Source of the DNA: Saprospiraceae bacterium
Lineage (GTDB): Bacteria; Bacteroidota; Bacteroidia; Chitinophagales; Saprospiraceae
Assembly (NCBI GenBank): GCA_016714985.1
Contig: JADKBS010000021.1
Coordinates: forward strand, 62,001-126,000
DNA: 64,000 nt
Reading direction: 5' to 3'
Each line of letters begins with the position of its first letter. Within the stretch, counting starts at the first letter, position 1. Positions 29,803 through 40,119 of this stretch are shown here, in pieces. The notes beneath the pieces were generated by a model. It saw only the letters and a list, made by a program, of their open reading frames with translations, had not been told where the DNA came from and ran no database searches. The position numbers and the translations under genes are program-made.

Positions 29803-29985
29803 GTGCGATATTTTTAAGTAAAGAAACTTCACTGCAAAGGAAATCATTCCGACGAGGCTGCAAAAAATCGTTGCGGAGCAAATTTTATTACCCATTCTGA
29901 GCCTACTTGACAAAAGTCACTCCCAACCCTGCTTTAAGTCAACCGCCAAACTTTGGCGACAAAATAGCTTGCACCCGATTTCACA

Positions 29986-30375
29986 ATGCAAATAAAACTA
30001 ACCATGCAAGCAACAACTCCGCAGTCACTATTCACCGAAGCCGACCAACTTCTGATGGTCGCCGATGAGGAAATCAACCGGGCTCAAGAGGATGCCGTGA
30101 CGCACCTCATCTGCCACAACTCCCGCCAATCCATCGCCAACTACCTCGCAGGGTATTTGATAGAAAAAGGCCAACATGTGCCCTACCCTGCCACGTTGGA
30201 TGGGCTACTGGAAAGATGCAAGGCCATTGATGGCCGATTTTCGGAAATTGATTTCTCGCCTGTCCAGTGCCGCTTCGACAAAGACGTGACTAAAGAGTAT
30301 TGTCTCGACTTCGAGGAGGTTGGCCAGTGCTTCCGAATCGCACAGCAAACACAAGCACTGGTGAAGTCTTCGTAG
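29986..30375 (+). CDS. HEPN-domain-like small protein
   Basis: A 129-residue all-helical protein. The pattern THLICHNSRQSIANYLAGYL, followed by a P..H/T-D-L-like segment (ATLDGLLERCKAID) and a final helix (FRIAQQTQALVKSS), fits HEPN-domain proteins. Many of these are paired with nucleotidyltransferase (MNT) partners or act as RNases. The catalytic R-x4-6-H motif is not evident, and no MNT gene is next to it. The start could also be 30004. A strong terminator follows. Confidence 0.5.
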   Translation: MQIKLTMQATTPQSLFTEADQLLMVADEEINRAQEDAVTHLICHNSRQSIANYLAGYLIEKGQHVPYPATLDGLLERCKAIDGRFSEIDFSPVQCRFDKDVTKEYCLDFEEVGQCFRIAQQTQALVKSS

Positions 30376-30397
30376 CAAACCAACTTTCAACCTCCAT

Positions 30398-30436
30398 ATC
30401 GGCCTTGGCTGATGACTTGTCAGGGCCGATTTTTTA
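30398..30436 (+). terminator. Rho-independent terminator
   Basis: ATCGGCC..TTGGCTGA pairs imperfectly with GTCAGGGCCGAT and is followed by TTTTTT. It separates the HEPN-like gene from nifJ. Confidence 0.8.
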
Positions 30437-30454
30437 CGCCAATAAGTTTCCAAG

Positions 30455-30536
30455 ATAATAGATGATAGACTTTAGATAATAGATTGAAATCCAGCCCTTT
30501 ATCTAATGTCTATTGTCTAAAATCTAAGGTCTAAAT
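30455..30536 (+). repeat. TAGA-word inverted repeat in the nifJ leader
   Basis: The left arm is built from ATAGATGATAGACTTTAGAT-type words, the right arm from CTAATGTCTATTGTCTAAAA-type words. They are imperfect reverse complements with a ~7-bp period. The right arm ends ~10 bp before the nifJ ATG. The vocabulary is the same as at 37938-38031. Confidence 0.75.
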
Positions 30537-30546
30537 ACAAGTTGTC

Positions 30547-33500
30547 ATGTTCAACTTAACTTTCAAAAAAGAAGCAAAGAAGGAATTCAAGTACCCGGGC
30601 GTGCGGGTGGCCATGGATGGCAACACCGCCGCCATCATGTGCGAGCGGGAAAGCTCCGACGCAGCGGGTGCCTACCCCATCACGCCCTCCACGCAGATGG
30701 GTGAATACTGGGCAGAGGAAGCCGCCAAGGGGCACCTCAACATCTCTGACCGACCACTCATTTTCATAGAACCAGAAGGCGAACACGCAGCGGCAGCAGT
30801 GACCGCAGGTCTGTCCATGACGGGCCTTCGGGCGTCCAATTTTTCCTCCGGGCAGGGCATCGCCTATATGCACGAGTCGCTGTACGCTGCCGTCGGCAAA
30901 AGGCTGACCTACGTGCTCAACATCGGCGCAAGGGCCATCACCAAGAGCACGCTGAACGTCCACGCTGGCCACGACGACTACCACTGCATTGACGATACGG
31001 GCTTCTTCCAGCTCTTTGCCAACAAGGCGCAGCACGTGGCCGACCTTAACATCATCTCCCACCGCATCGCCGAGCTGGCGCTGACACCGGGGGTCATTGC
31101 GCAGGACGGTTTTTTGACCACGCACTTGATTGAAACGCTGCTGCTGCCTGAGCGGGAACTGATCCGGGAATTCCTTGGCCGCCCCGACGACATCATCGAA
31201 ACGCCGACCCCGGCGCAGCGCATCATCTATGGCGACACCCGCCGCCGCATCCCCGAAATTTGGGACGTGGACAACCCCATGATGGCCGGCATCGTGCAGA
31301 ACCAAGACTCGTATATGCAGAGCGTTGCTGCGCAACGGCCTTATTTCTTTGACCATATAAAAGAGCTGACCGACCAGGCTTTCGAGGAGTTTTACCAACT
31401 CACCGGGCGGCGCTACGAACGGGTCATGACCTACCGTGCCGACGACGCCGACTACCTCATCCTCGGCCAGGGCAGCGTGATTCCATACGCACAGGTCGTG
31501 GTGGACTACCTTCGGAAAACGAGGGGCATCAAGGTCGGCGTGGTGGATTTGGTCATGTTCCGCCCCTTCCCCGGCGACCTGCTGGGCAAGGTGCTGAAGG
31601 GCAAAAAAGGCGTCACCATCCTCGAAAGGCTCGACCAGCCGCTGGCCGCCGACCCGCCCATTGCAAGGGAAACACGCACTGTGCTGAGCAAATGCCTAGA
31701 AAACGGGGTCAGCAAAAAACACACACCCTACCCCGAACTCGCCAGCTACAATGCCTCCGACATGCCCGCCCTGTATTCGGGCAGCTTCGGCATGGGCAGC
31801 CGTGACCTTCAGCCTGAGGGCATCATCGGGGCCGTAGAGAACATGTTGCCGGACGGAAAACACAAGAAACTTTTCTACCTCTCCATTGACTTCATCCGTG
31901 ATGCGCCAAACTCGCCCAAGCAAAGGGGCTATCAGGAGACCATCCAAGATGCCTATCCAAACATCAAGGACCTCTCGGTGCGAGGCTCGGAGAACCCGAA
32001 CCTGATGCCGGAGGGTGCCATCACCGTCCGCTTCCACTCCGTGGGAGGCTGGGGTGCCGTGACGACCGGTAAGAACCTCGCCATGACGCTGTACGACCTG
32101 CTCGGCTACGACATCAAGGCGAACCCGAAATATGGCTCAGAGAAAAAAGGCCAGCCGACCACCTACTACCTTGCAGCAGCACCAGAGCCTATCCGCATCA
32201 ACTGCGAATACTTCTTCGTGGACGTGGTGCTCTCGCCCGACCCCAATGTTTTCAAGCATACAAACGCCTTGGCGGGCTTGAAAAAAGGCGGCGTTTTCAT
32301 CATCCAAAGTGAAAAAACGAAGCCGGAAGAGGTCTGGGCCGACATTCCAAAGCCCTACCAACGGGTCATCATTGACAACGACATCCGCATTTTTTACATA
32401 GATGGTTTCAAAATCGCAAGGGAGGAAGCCACCGACCCAGAACTGCAACTCAGGATGCAGGGCATTGCCTTCCAGGGTGCGTTTTTCGAGGCTTCACCAT
32501 TGATGGAAAAAGCGGGTTTGACGCACGAAACCTTGCTGAAAGCCATCGAAGAACAGCTGCTCCACAAATTCGGCGGCAAGGGCCAGCGGGTGGTGGACGA
32601 CAATATGCGGGTGGTGCGCCGTGGCTTCGACGAAGTGTACGAAATTAAGCAAAAAGTATTGAGCGAAGCGCCAGAAAAAGCCACTGGCGAAGCGGCTTTG
32701 GCCATTCCTTCCATGCTGAAAAGCCTGCCCGTAAGCCAGTCTGGCCTGAGCGACATCCACCGCTTCTGGGAGCAAACGGGCAATTTCTACCAGCGGGGCA
32801 TGGGCAACGACAATATCACCGACCCCTTCATCGGGCTGAGCGTCATGCCTGCCGTTACCTCCCTTTTCCGGGACATGACGGGCATCCGTTTCAACCACCC
32901 CGAATGGATTCCGAACAACTGCACGGCCTGCGGCAACTGCTACACGGCCTGCCCCGATACGGCCATCCCCGGCCTCGTCAGCGACCTGTCCGACGTGCTG
33001 GACACGGTGGTGAAACGGGTGAAAAAGCACCACGGCAACCTGGAATACCTGCCCAAGGCCGTGCGCCAGATGGAAGGTAAAATCCGTGGCCTTTTCAACG
33101 AAAACCGAAACACCGGCGCTACTGTCCACGACCTCATCCTCGACGCTGTGGACATCACGGTGAAGGAAAGCGGCAATACCAACGGCCTAGCACAGGAAAT
33201 GGGCTGGTTCAAGGATGAACTGGGCGATTTCAAATTCGCCCTCACCCGCCCCTACTTCGATGTGTTGGAGAAAAATCAGCCGAACAGCGGCGGCCTTTTC
33301 AGCATCACCATCAACCCCGTTACCTGCAAGGGCTGCATGGAATGCGTGGAAGTCTGCAACGACGATGCACTGCGGTCCGTTAAGCAAACCGAGTCTTCCG
33401 TGGCCAATCTGCGCAAGGAATGGGAATTCTGGACCGACCTGCCGAATACTCCCGCCAAGTTCAACCGCATTGACAGCCTGGAGGAAAAAATCGGGCCGTT

Positions 33501-35470
33501 GGAGACCATCTTACTCAACAAAGACGCCTACCAGCTTTTCGCCTCCGGCGACGGTGCTTGCTTGGGTTGTTCCGAAAAATCGGTCATCCACCTCTTCACG
33601 GCTACCGTGGAATCGCTGATGCAGCCCCGCATCAAAAAACACTTGGCCTACCTGGATGAGTTGATTGGCAATTTGGAAAAAAACATCCAGATGAAGCTCA
33701 TCAGCACCGTGGACGTGACCGACACGGAGATGCTGACGAAAATCGTTGCTGAAAACAAAGACCACGACCTCACCATGACCGACATCAGCCGCAAGCTGCA
33801 AAAGGCGCACGCAGCGAGCCAATTAACCAGGACTGGCTGCGGGACGTGGCCCAGTTGTTGGCGAAGCTGAAAAACTCCGCTGGAAATATACGAACGGCAC
33901 CACGGGCCAAGGCCGCTCCAGCATGGGCATGTGCAACGCCACGGGCTGTACCTCGGTTTGGGGCAGCACCTGGCCGTACAACCCGTACCCATTCCCTTGG
34001 ACGAACCACTTGTTCCAGGACTCGCCTTCCGTTGCAATGGGCATCTTCGAGGGCCACATGGCCAAGATGGCCGACGGTTTCCGAACCATCCGCAAAGCGG
34101 AAATGATGCTGAAAGGCACCTATAAACCGGAAGACCACGACGATTTCTTCACCTACTTCCACTGGGGTCAGTTCACCGACGAAGAGTGGCTGCTCTGCCC
34201 ACCCGTGGTGGCAGTCGGCGGCGACGGTGCGATGTACGACATCGGCTTCCAGAACCTGTCGAGGATGATGGCCTCCGGCAAGCCCATCAAGGTCATCATC
34301 GTGGACACACAGGTTTACTCGAACACGGGCGGCCAGGCATGTACCTCCGGCTTTATCGGGCAAGTGTCCGACATGGCGCAGTACGGCAAGGTATGGCAGG
34401 GCAAATCGGAGCCAAGGAAGGAAATCGGCCTCATTGCGATGGCGCACCGCAATACTTATGTCATGCAGGCCACCCTGGCAAATACCAGCCAGATGATTGA
34501 GGGCTTTATTGATGGCCTGATGGCAAGGCGGCCAGCACTGTTCAACCTATACACCACCTGCCAACCAGAGCACGGTGTCGGCGACGACCTCGGCGTACAC
34601 CAAGCCAAGCTGGCCGTGGAATCAAGGGCCTATCCGCTCTTCCGATACAACCCCGATAACGGGGTAAAAGCCGAAGAAGCCTTCGACCTGAGCGGCAACC
34701 CGGACATTGACAAAATCTGGCCGACCTACCAACTGAAATACTTGGAAAACGGCCACGAAAAGTTCATGGAACTGCCAATGACCTTCGCCGATTTCGCACT
34801 GACGGAGGCGAGGTTCCGCAAGCATTTCCGCAAAGTGCCCCGTGATGCCTGGAACGAGAACATGGTGCCTTTGGCCGAGTTCCTCGAAATGGCCGAAGGC
34901 GAGCGGGAGGACAAGTTCCCATTCATTTGGGCCGTTGACCGCAAGCAGCAACTGAGCCGGGTACTTGTGGCCAAGAAGATTGTCGAAAGCTGCGAGGAGC
35001 GCCGCAATTTCTGGATCATGCTGCGGGCCTTGGCAGGCATCAAGCCGGAGCAGCCGAAGCAAGAAGACATCGAGTCGAAAATCCGTGCAGAGGTAGTCAA
35101 TAAGATTGCCCAGGGCCTGATGAAAATGGCCACTGGCGAAAGCGGAGGCCTCATCGAAATGGCAATGGCAGCAGCCCCCTCCGCCACCGCAGGAGCCGTA
35201 CCCGCCCCATCCAACGGCGAGTACATGGCCCCTTGGCTGGAAACGGAGAACTGCACTTCCTGCGACGAATGCACCAAGCTGAACTCGAAGATTTTCGCCT
35301 ACAACAACGACAAGAAAGCATACATCAAAGACCCCTTCGGCGGGCCTTACTCCGACCTCGTAAAGGCAGCAGAAAAATGCACCGCACAGGTCATCCACCC
35401 CGGCCTCCCAAAGGACAAGTCGGAGAAGGATGCAGAGAAGTGGATTAAACGGGGGGAGAAATTCAATTGA
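30547..35470 (+). CDS. nifJ: Pyruvate:ferredoxin (flavodoxin) oxidoreductase, extra-long form (two frameshifts)
   Basis: Converts pyruvate, CoA and oxidised ferredoxin to acetyl-CoA, CO2 and reduced ferredoxin in the cytosol. Domains in order: POR N-terminal (AYPITPSTQMGEYWAEEA; SNFSSGQGIAYMHESLYAAV), POR core II, gamma domain (VRFHSVGGWGAVTTGKNLA), two [4Fe-4S] motifs (CTACGNCYTACP ~791 and CKGCMECVEVCN ~926), and the thiamine-diphosphate domain (GDGACLGCSEKS; MGMCNATGCTS; VGGDGAMYDIGFQN; DTQVYSNTGGQACTSG). Two missing bases, near 33819 (GAGCC) and in the A-run at 33870, break the frame within 55 bp; repair joins INQDWLRDVAQLLAKLK to LRWKYTNGTTGQGRSS. The repaired length is ~1641 residues, against ~1170-1230 for ordinary enzymes. 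The excess includes an ~80-residue insert between the two cluster motifs and a C-terminal ferredoxin-like tail (CTSCDECTKLNSKIFAYNN). The rnf genes follow directly. Confidence 0.93.
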
Positions 35471-35540
35471 AATGATAAATGATGAATGATAAATGATGAA
35501 TGCCCCCCGATTCATCATTCATCATTTATCATTCATCATT
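35471..35540 (+). repeat. ATGATGAAT-word inverted repeat between nifJ and rnfC
   Basis: A 25-bp perfect inverted repeat: arms 35478-35502 and 35516-35540, loop CCCCCCGATTCAT. The left side starts right after the nifJ stop codon and the right arm ends six bases before the rnfC ATG, so the whole gap is the element. Confidence 0.95.
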
Positions 35541-35546
35541 AAAAAA

Positions 35547-36905
35547 ATGGGCTTTTTCAACTTAAATAAAAACACCTTCAAGCACGGCGTACACCCGCCG
35601 GAGCACAAGGACGAGACGAACAAGCTGCCCATCCGGCAGTTTGCGTTCTCGCCGCTCGTCATCTTGCCGATGGCGCAGCACTTGGGTGCCCCGTCCGTGC
35701 CAGTGGTGCGGGAAGGGCAGGAGGTGATGCGTGGGCAACTGTTGGCGAAAGCGGGCGGGTACATGTCCGTGCCGCTCCATGCGCCCGTGTCGGGAACGGT
35801 TCGGAAGATAGCCAACGTGCCGACCATTTCCGGCAAAATGGCGCAGGGGATTTACCTGCAAGCGTTCCCCTTCTCCGGGCAGGAGGTAGTGGAAGGTAAG
35901 CCCATTGATTGGCAGGCGGCCAGTCGGGAAGAAATCCTGCAAGGGATACAGGACGCTGGCATCGTCGGCCTCGGCGGGGCGGCCTTCCCGACGCACGTGA
36001 AGTTGAAAATTCCCGATGGAAAACATTGTGACGAACTGATAATCAACGGAATAGAATGCGAGCCTTACCTGACCACCGACCACCGGGTGATGCTCGAACA
36101 AAGCGATGATATTTTCACGGGAATCCGCTATTTGCTGAAAGCAACGGGTGCGCCCAAATGCGTCATTGGCATCGAAGCCAATAAACAGGACGCCGCCGAC
36201 CACTTGGCAAGTAAGATTCCACCGGGGATGCCCGTCAGCGTGCAGGTAGTCCCTGTAAAGTACCCCCAAGGAGCCGAAAAAATGCTGATTACCTCCCTGA
36301 TGGGCCGGGAAGTTCCTTCGGGTGGCCTGCCCATCGAGGTAGGGGCCGTTGTGGTCAACGTGGCCACCACCGCCGAAATCGGGCGGTTGCTGCCGCATGG
36401 CCGGGGTATTCAGGAGCGGGTCGTCACCATCACCGGGCCGGGCGTGCAGAAGAAGGGGAACTACCTGATTCCCATTGGCACCCCGCTCCGCTACGTGCTG
36501 GAGCAGGTCGGTGCCGACGAGAATATCAGCGAGGTGTATATGGGCGGCCCGATGATGGGCGTGGCAGTGTCGAACCTCGATATTTCCATCACGAAGGGCA
36601 CATCGGGCATCGTTGTTTTCAAGGAAAACGACATCAAACGGCCCGACAAGGTCTATCCCTGCATCAAGTGCGGGGCCTGCGTGGATGCCTGCCCCATTTC
36701 ATTGAACCCCAGCAAATTGGGCCTGTTGGCCAAGTTTGAGGCTTACGATGAAATGGCGACGAATTACAACCTGATGGACTGCTTCGAGTGCGGCTCGTGC
36801 TCGTACGTGTGCCCATCGCATATCCCGCTGGTACAGTATTTCAGGTCGTCGAAAAGCATTGTGCGCAAGCGCAATGCAGCGGCGAAAGCGGCTGGGCAAT
36901 CGTAA
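35547..36905 (+). CDS. rnfC: Rnf complex subunit C
   Basis: A 452-residue membrane-associated electron-entry subunit of the Rnf ferredoxin:NAD+ oxidoreductase. The ATG at 35547 (MGFFNLNKNTFKHGVHPPEH) is the family start; an upstream in-frame ATG lies inside the inverted repeat. Features are the RnfC barrel-sandwich N-terminus, the NADH/FMN-binding Rossmann part (GLGGAAFPTHVKL, INGIECEPYLTTDHRVMLE), the SLBB segment, and two C-terminal [4Fe-4S] motifs, CIKCGACVDACP and CFECGSCSYVCP. These clusters distinguish RnfC from NqrA. It is the first gene of rnfCDGEA; its final residues overlap the next word repeat. Confidence 0.93.
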   Translation: MGFFNLNKNTFKHGVHPPEHKDETNKLPIRQFAFSPLVILPMAQHLGAPSVPVVREGQEVMRGQLLAKAGGYMSVPLHAPVSGTVRKIANVPTISGKMAQGIYLQAFPFSGQEVVEGKPIDWQAASREEILQGIQDAGIVGLGGAAFPTHVKLKIPDGKHCDELIINGIECEPYLTTDHRVMLEQSDDIFTGIRYLLKATGAPKCVIGIEANKQDAADHLASKIPPGMPVSVQVVPVKYPQGAEKMLITSLMGREVPSGGLPIEVGAVVVNVATTAEIGRLLPHGRGIQERVVTITGPGVQKKGNYLIPIGTPLRYVLEQVGADENISEVYMGGPMMGVAVSNLDISITKGTSGIVVFKENDIKRPDKVYPCIKCGACVDACPISLNPSKLGLLAKFEAYDEMATNYNLMDCFECGSCSYVCPSHIPLVQYFRSSKSIVRKRNAAAKAAGQS

Positions 36906-36930
36906 ATCCAAAATCGTAAATCGTAAATGC
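36897..36930 (+). repeat. AATCGTAAAT word repeat between rnfC and rnfD
   Basis: Three or four copies of AATCGTAAAT/AATCCAAAAT words. The first copy contains the rnfC stop codon (CAATCG-TAA), and the last ends four bases before the GTG start of rnfD. Single-armed. Confidence 0.65.
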
Positions 36931-36934
36931 ACTC

Positions 36935-37953
36935 GTGTTCAAAAAAACGCTAAATATCAGCACTTCACCGCACCTTGTTAGAGGCTTAGGCACCAACGAC
37001 ATCATGCGGAACGTGGTCTGGGCAATGCTGCCCACGGCGCTGTATGCCGTGTATGCGTTCGGCCTGAGCGCCTTGCTGATGCTGGTGACGAGCACGGCGG
37101 CCTGCGTGCTGACGGAGCATTTTCTGGCAAAAAAATCCAACCAGCCGAGCACCATTTCCGATTGGTCGGCGGTGATAACGGGCCTGTTGTTGGGTCTCAC
37201 ACTCCCGCCCAACTTCCCGCTGTGGATGGCTTTTCTGGGTGGCATCGTTTCCATCGCCCTCGGCAAATTCGTTTTGGTGGCTTGGGCTACAACGTATTCA
37301 ACCCCGCCTTGGTGGGCCGAGCGTTTTTACAGGCAGCTTTCCCGGTGGCCATCACCACTTGGTTCCCGGTGTTCAGCCCCGACCGCTTTTCATCGGTTTC
37401 GGTGGCGACCTTCACAATGCCGTTCATGAAACCCGCCACGGACGGCTTCACGGGGGCGACGCCGCTGTCGGCTTTCAAGTTTGACCATGTTTCCACGGGC
37501 ACTTACGATTTGGCGATGGGTTTCATCACGGGCAGCACAGGAGAGACTTGCGCCGTGCTCATCATTTTGGGCGGCATCTACCTCGCTGTGCGCAAGATGA
37601 TGAATTGGCACATCCCCGCTTCCATATTGGCGACGGTATATGTGCTGACGGCCATCCTGCATTTTTCCAACCCCGAAAAATACCCGACGCCGGAATTCAT
37701 GGTCTTCTCCGGCGGCTTGATGCTCGGTGCGGTCTTCATGGCCACGGACATGGTGGGCTCGCCCATCACCACCGCAGGCGTCTGGATTTACGGGGCGCTC
37801 ATCGGTAGCTTGGTCGTGGTGATTCGGATTTGGGGTGGCCTGCCTGAAGGCGTGATGTATGCGATTTTGTTGGCAAATGCGGTTTCCCCGCACCTGGACA
37901 ACCTGATTAGGCCGAGGGTATATGGAACAAAAAAAATAGACATTAGACATTAG
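36935..37953 (+). CDS. rnfD: Rnf complex subunit D (one frameshift)
   Basis: A polytopic inner-membrane subunit with covalently bound FMN. It starts at GTG 36935 (VFKKTLNISTSPHLVRG, the family start). The FMN-attachment threonine is in DGFTGATPLSAFK. About ten membrane helices are visible, including TAACVLTEHFL and AVITGLLLGLTLPPNFPLWM. One base is missing from the T-run at 37272-37275: GKFVF-GGLGYNVFNPALVG is restored by adding T. The repaired length is 339 residues. The last residues (KKIDIRH) and the stop codon are encoded by the following TTAGACA repeat, so the element has replaced the natural gene end. Confidence 0.92.
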
Positions 37954-38031
37954 ACTTTAGACATTAGACATTAGATTGTTAGACAAGAACTTATCTAAAG
38001 TCTATTGTCTAAAATCTAAATTCTCAATAGA
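37938..38031 (+). repeat. TTAGACA-word inverted repeat between rnfD and rnfG
   Basis: The left arm has five or six copies of ATTAGAC/TTTAGAC (the first two inside rnfD, including its TAG stop). The right arm has TCTAAAG/TCTATTG/TCTAAAA words and ends one base before the rnfG ATG. The vocabulary is shared with the nifJ leader. Confidence 0.85.
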
Positions 38032-38032
38032 C

Positions 38033-38720
38033 ATGAGCGAAGCGCAAAAAAATACAACCGGAGCGGCCAGCAGCAGCAAGATGCTGGTGACGATGGTGGG
38101 CATCGGGTCCATCTGCGCCCTGCTGATTGTGCTGTCGTTCCAAGGCACCCTACCCCGCATCGAGCAGTTGAGGGCGGAGGCACTGGAGAAGGCCATTTTC
38201 AGGGTCGTGCCGGGCGTGGAAACGAAGCGAACCTACCAACTGGAGGGCGGGCAACTGAAGGAAGTGACGGGCAAAGTGAAAGACGCCAGGCTGGTTTATG
38301 CAGGCTACGGCAAAGGACGGCAAGCTCGTCGGGCTCGCCATTGAAGCCAACAGCATGGGCTTCGCTGACGTGATTAAGGTCATTTATGGCTACGACCCGC
38401 ACCGAGAGAAAGTCGTTGGGTTCTATGTCCTAGAAAGCAAGGAGACGCCGGGCTTAGGCGATTTAATCGAAAAAGACGCTGATTTCCTCGCCAATTTCGA
38501 TTCGTTGGATGTGGCACTTTCCGAGGATAAAAACAGCGTAAAAAACCCTGTTGTCACCGTAAAACATGGCCAAAAAAAGAACGCCTACGAGGTGGACGGC
38601 ATCACGGGTGCTACCATTTCATCGAGGGCTATCGGCAAGGCATTAAATACAAGCACGAACGAGATACTGCCGCTGCTCTACAAGAACAGGGCATTTTTTG
38701 AGGAAAAATCGCAGCAATGA
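38033..38720 (+). CDS. rnfG: Rnf complex subunit G (one frameshift)
   Basis: A periplasm-facing subunit with one N-terminal membrane helix (MLVTMVGIGSICALLIVLSF) and a covalent FMN site, DGITGATISSRAIGKAL. The start MSEAQKN at 38033 follows the repeat directly; a longer frame would translate the repeat. One extra base near 38308 breaks the frame; removing a G joins DARLVYAGY to AKDGKLVGLAIEANSMGF. The repaired length is 228 residues. It overlaps rnfE by four bases (ATGA), suggesting translational coupling. Confidence 0.92.
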
Positions 38721-39370
38721 GCATTCAGACAAAGAACAAGGCCAATGATGGGTTTTGGGCCAAGCTGGCCAACAGCCCCTCCACCGACGAGTACATCAAG
38801 GGCTTGTGGCGTGAGAACCCCGTGTTCGTGCAAGTGCTCGGCATGTGCCCCACATTGGCCGTATCCAACACCGCCATGAACGGGCTGGCGATGGGCCTTG
38901 CCACCACTTTCGTGCTGCTCATGTCGAACATCCTGATTGCTTCGCTGCGAAATGTGATACCGAAGCAGGTGCGCATTGCCTCGTACCTGCTCATCATCGC
39001 CACTTTCGTGACGATGGTTGACTACGCCATCCAAGCCATTAGCGTGGAGCTGTCGAAAGCGCTGGGTGCCTTCATTGCGCTCATCGTGGTGAACTGTCAG
39101 ATACTGGGCCGGGCAGAAGCCTTTGCCTCGAAAAACACGGTCTGGAAATCCATATTGGATGCCCTCGGCATGGGTTCGGGCTTCATTATCGCATTGCTTT
39201 GCCTCGGCAGTGTGCGGGAGCTTTTGGGTAGTGGCAGCATCTTCGGCATCCCAGTTTTCCCGGACAGTTTCCAAGAATGGGTCATCATGATTTTGCCGCC
39301 AGGCGGCTTCTTCACCTTGGCCTTATGGTTGATGATATTTAATGCCAGAAAACAAAGAAAAACGGTTTGA
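38717..39370 (+). CDS. rnfE: Rnf complex subunit E
   Basis: A 217-residue inner-membrane subunit with six helices. The N-terminus (YIKGLWRENPVFVQVLGMCP) and the segment with the membrane-buried Cys (LGMCPTLAVSNTAMNGLAMG) are typical of RnfE/NqrD. With RnfA it forms the core that holds an iron-sulfur centre between two Cys pairs. The partner Cys is in FIALIVVNCQILGRAEAFA. The start overlaps the rnfG stop. Confidence 0.95.
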   Translation: MSIQTKNKANDGFWAKLANSPSTDEYIKGLWRENPVFVQVLGMCPTLAVSNTAMNGLAMGLATTFVLLMSNILIASLRNVIPKQVRIASYLLIIATFVTMVDYAIQAISVELSKALGAFIALIVVNCQILGRAEAFASKNTVWKSILDALGMGSGFIIALLCLGSVRELLGSGSIFGIPVFPDSFQEWVIMILPPGGFFTLALWLMIFNARKQRKTV

Positions 39371-39440
39371 AAGGTTTCAGGAGTTTCAGGTTTCACGGCA
39401 GCATCGACAGCCCCCCCTGAAACTTGAAACCTGAAACCCA
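39371..39440 (+). repeat. GTTTCAGG-word inverted repeat between rnfE and rnfA
   Basis: The left arm GGTTTCAGGAGTTTCAGG begins right after the rnfE stop codon, and the right arm CCTGAAACTTGAAACCTG lies 20 bases before the rnfA ATG. It shares words with the longer elements at 46069 and 50567. Confidence 0.8.
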
Positions 39441-39460
39441 CAAACCAATAGCTCAACGTC

Positions 39461-40045
39461 ATGAACCAGGAATCACTTTGGTCCATCTTCATCAATGCGA
39501 GCTTGATAAACAACTTCGTATTGGCGTATTTTCTGGGCATTTGCCCCTTTTTGGGCGTGTCCGGCAAGATGGAAACCGCTAGCAAGATGGGCGGGGCGGT
39601 GACCTTCGTTATGCTCATCAGTTCCGTCTGCGCTTATGGTCTTCATGCTTTATTGGAAGCAGTAGGCGCACCTTATCTGCAGCTCATCAGCTATATCGTA
39701 GTGATTGCCAGTACGGTGCAGTTGGTGGAGATGTTCATCAAAAAAGTAAGCCCTGCATTGTTCAGGGCTTTGGGTATATTTCTGCCCTTGATTACAACAA
39801 ACTGTGCCATACTGGGCATGGCACTTTTCCAGACCAACAAGGGCTACGGCTTTTTTCAAAGCGTGGTGTATGCTTTGGGGGCAGGCGTCGGCTTCACCCT
39901 GGCACTGGTACTGATGGCGGGCGTGCGGGAGCACCTGAATTTGGCGGAGCCACCCAACGTCGTGAAAGGCACCGTGCTCACGCTGATGATTGCGGGCATT
40001 TTGGCACTGTCGTTCATGGGGTTTGCGGGGCTGGGGAGTAATTGA
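39461..40045 (+). CDS. rnfA: Rnf complex subunit A
   Basis: A 194-residue inner-membrane subunit with six helices. The start is LWSIFINASLINNFVLAYFL; the buried Cys motifs are LGICPFLGVSGKMETA and PLITTNCAILGMALF, as in RnfA/NqrE. It pairs with RnfE. The gene order rnfC-D-G-E-A is intact. Confidence 0.95.
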   Translation: MNQESLWSIFINASLINNFVLAYFLGICPFLGVSGKMETASKMGGAVTFVMLISSVCAYGLHALLEAVGAPYLQLISYIVVIASTVQLVEMFIKKVSPALFRALGIFLPLITTNCAILGMALFQTNKGYGFFQSVVYALGAGVGFTLALVLMAGVREHLNLAEPPNVVKGTVLTLMIAGILALSFMGFAGLGSN

Positions 40046-40118
40046 AACTGGATGCTGGATGGCTGCCCTGCAATCTAAAATCTGAAATCTGACGTCTTAT
40101 ATCTTAAATCAAAATCAG
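40046..40118 (+). repeat. AATCTGAA/AATCTTA word repeat after rnfA
   Basis: Words GGATGCTGGATGG, AATCTAAAATCTGAAATCTG and TTATATCTTAAATC fill the whole gap between the rnfA stop and the next ATG. No clear opposing arm. The TTATATCTTAAATC words recur in the rnfB leader. Confidence 0.6.
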
Positions 40119-40119
40119 A

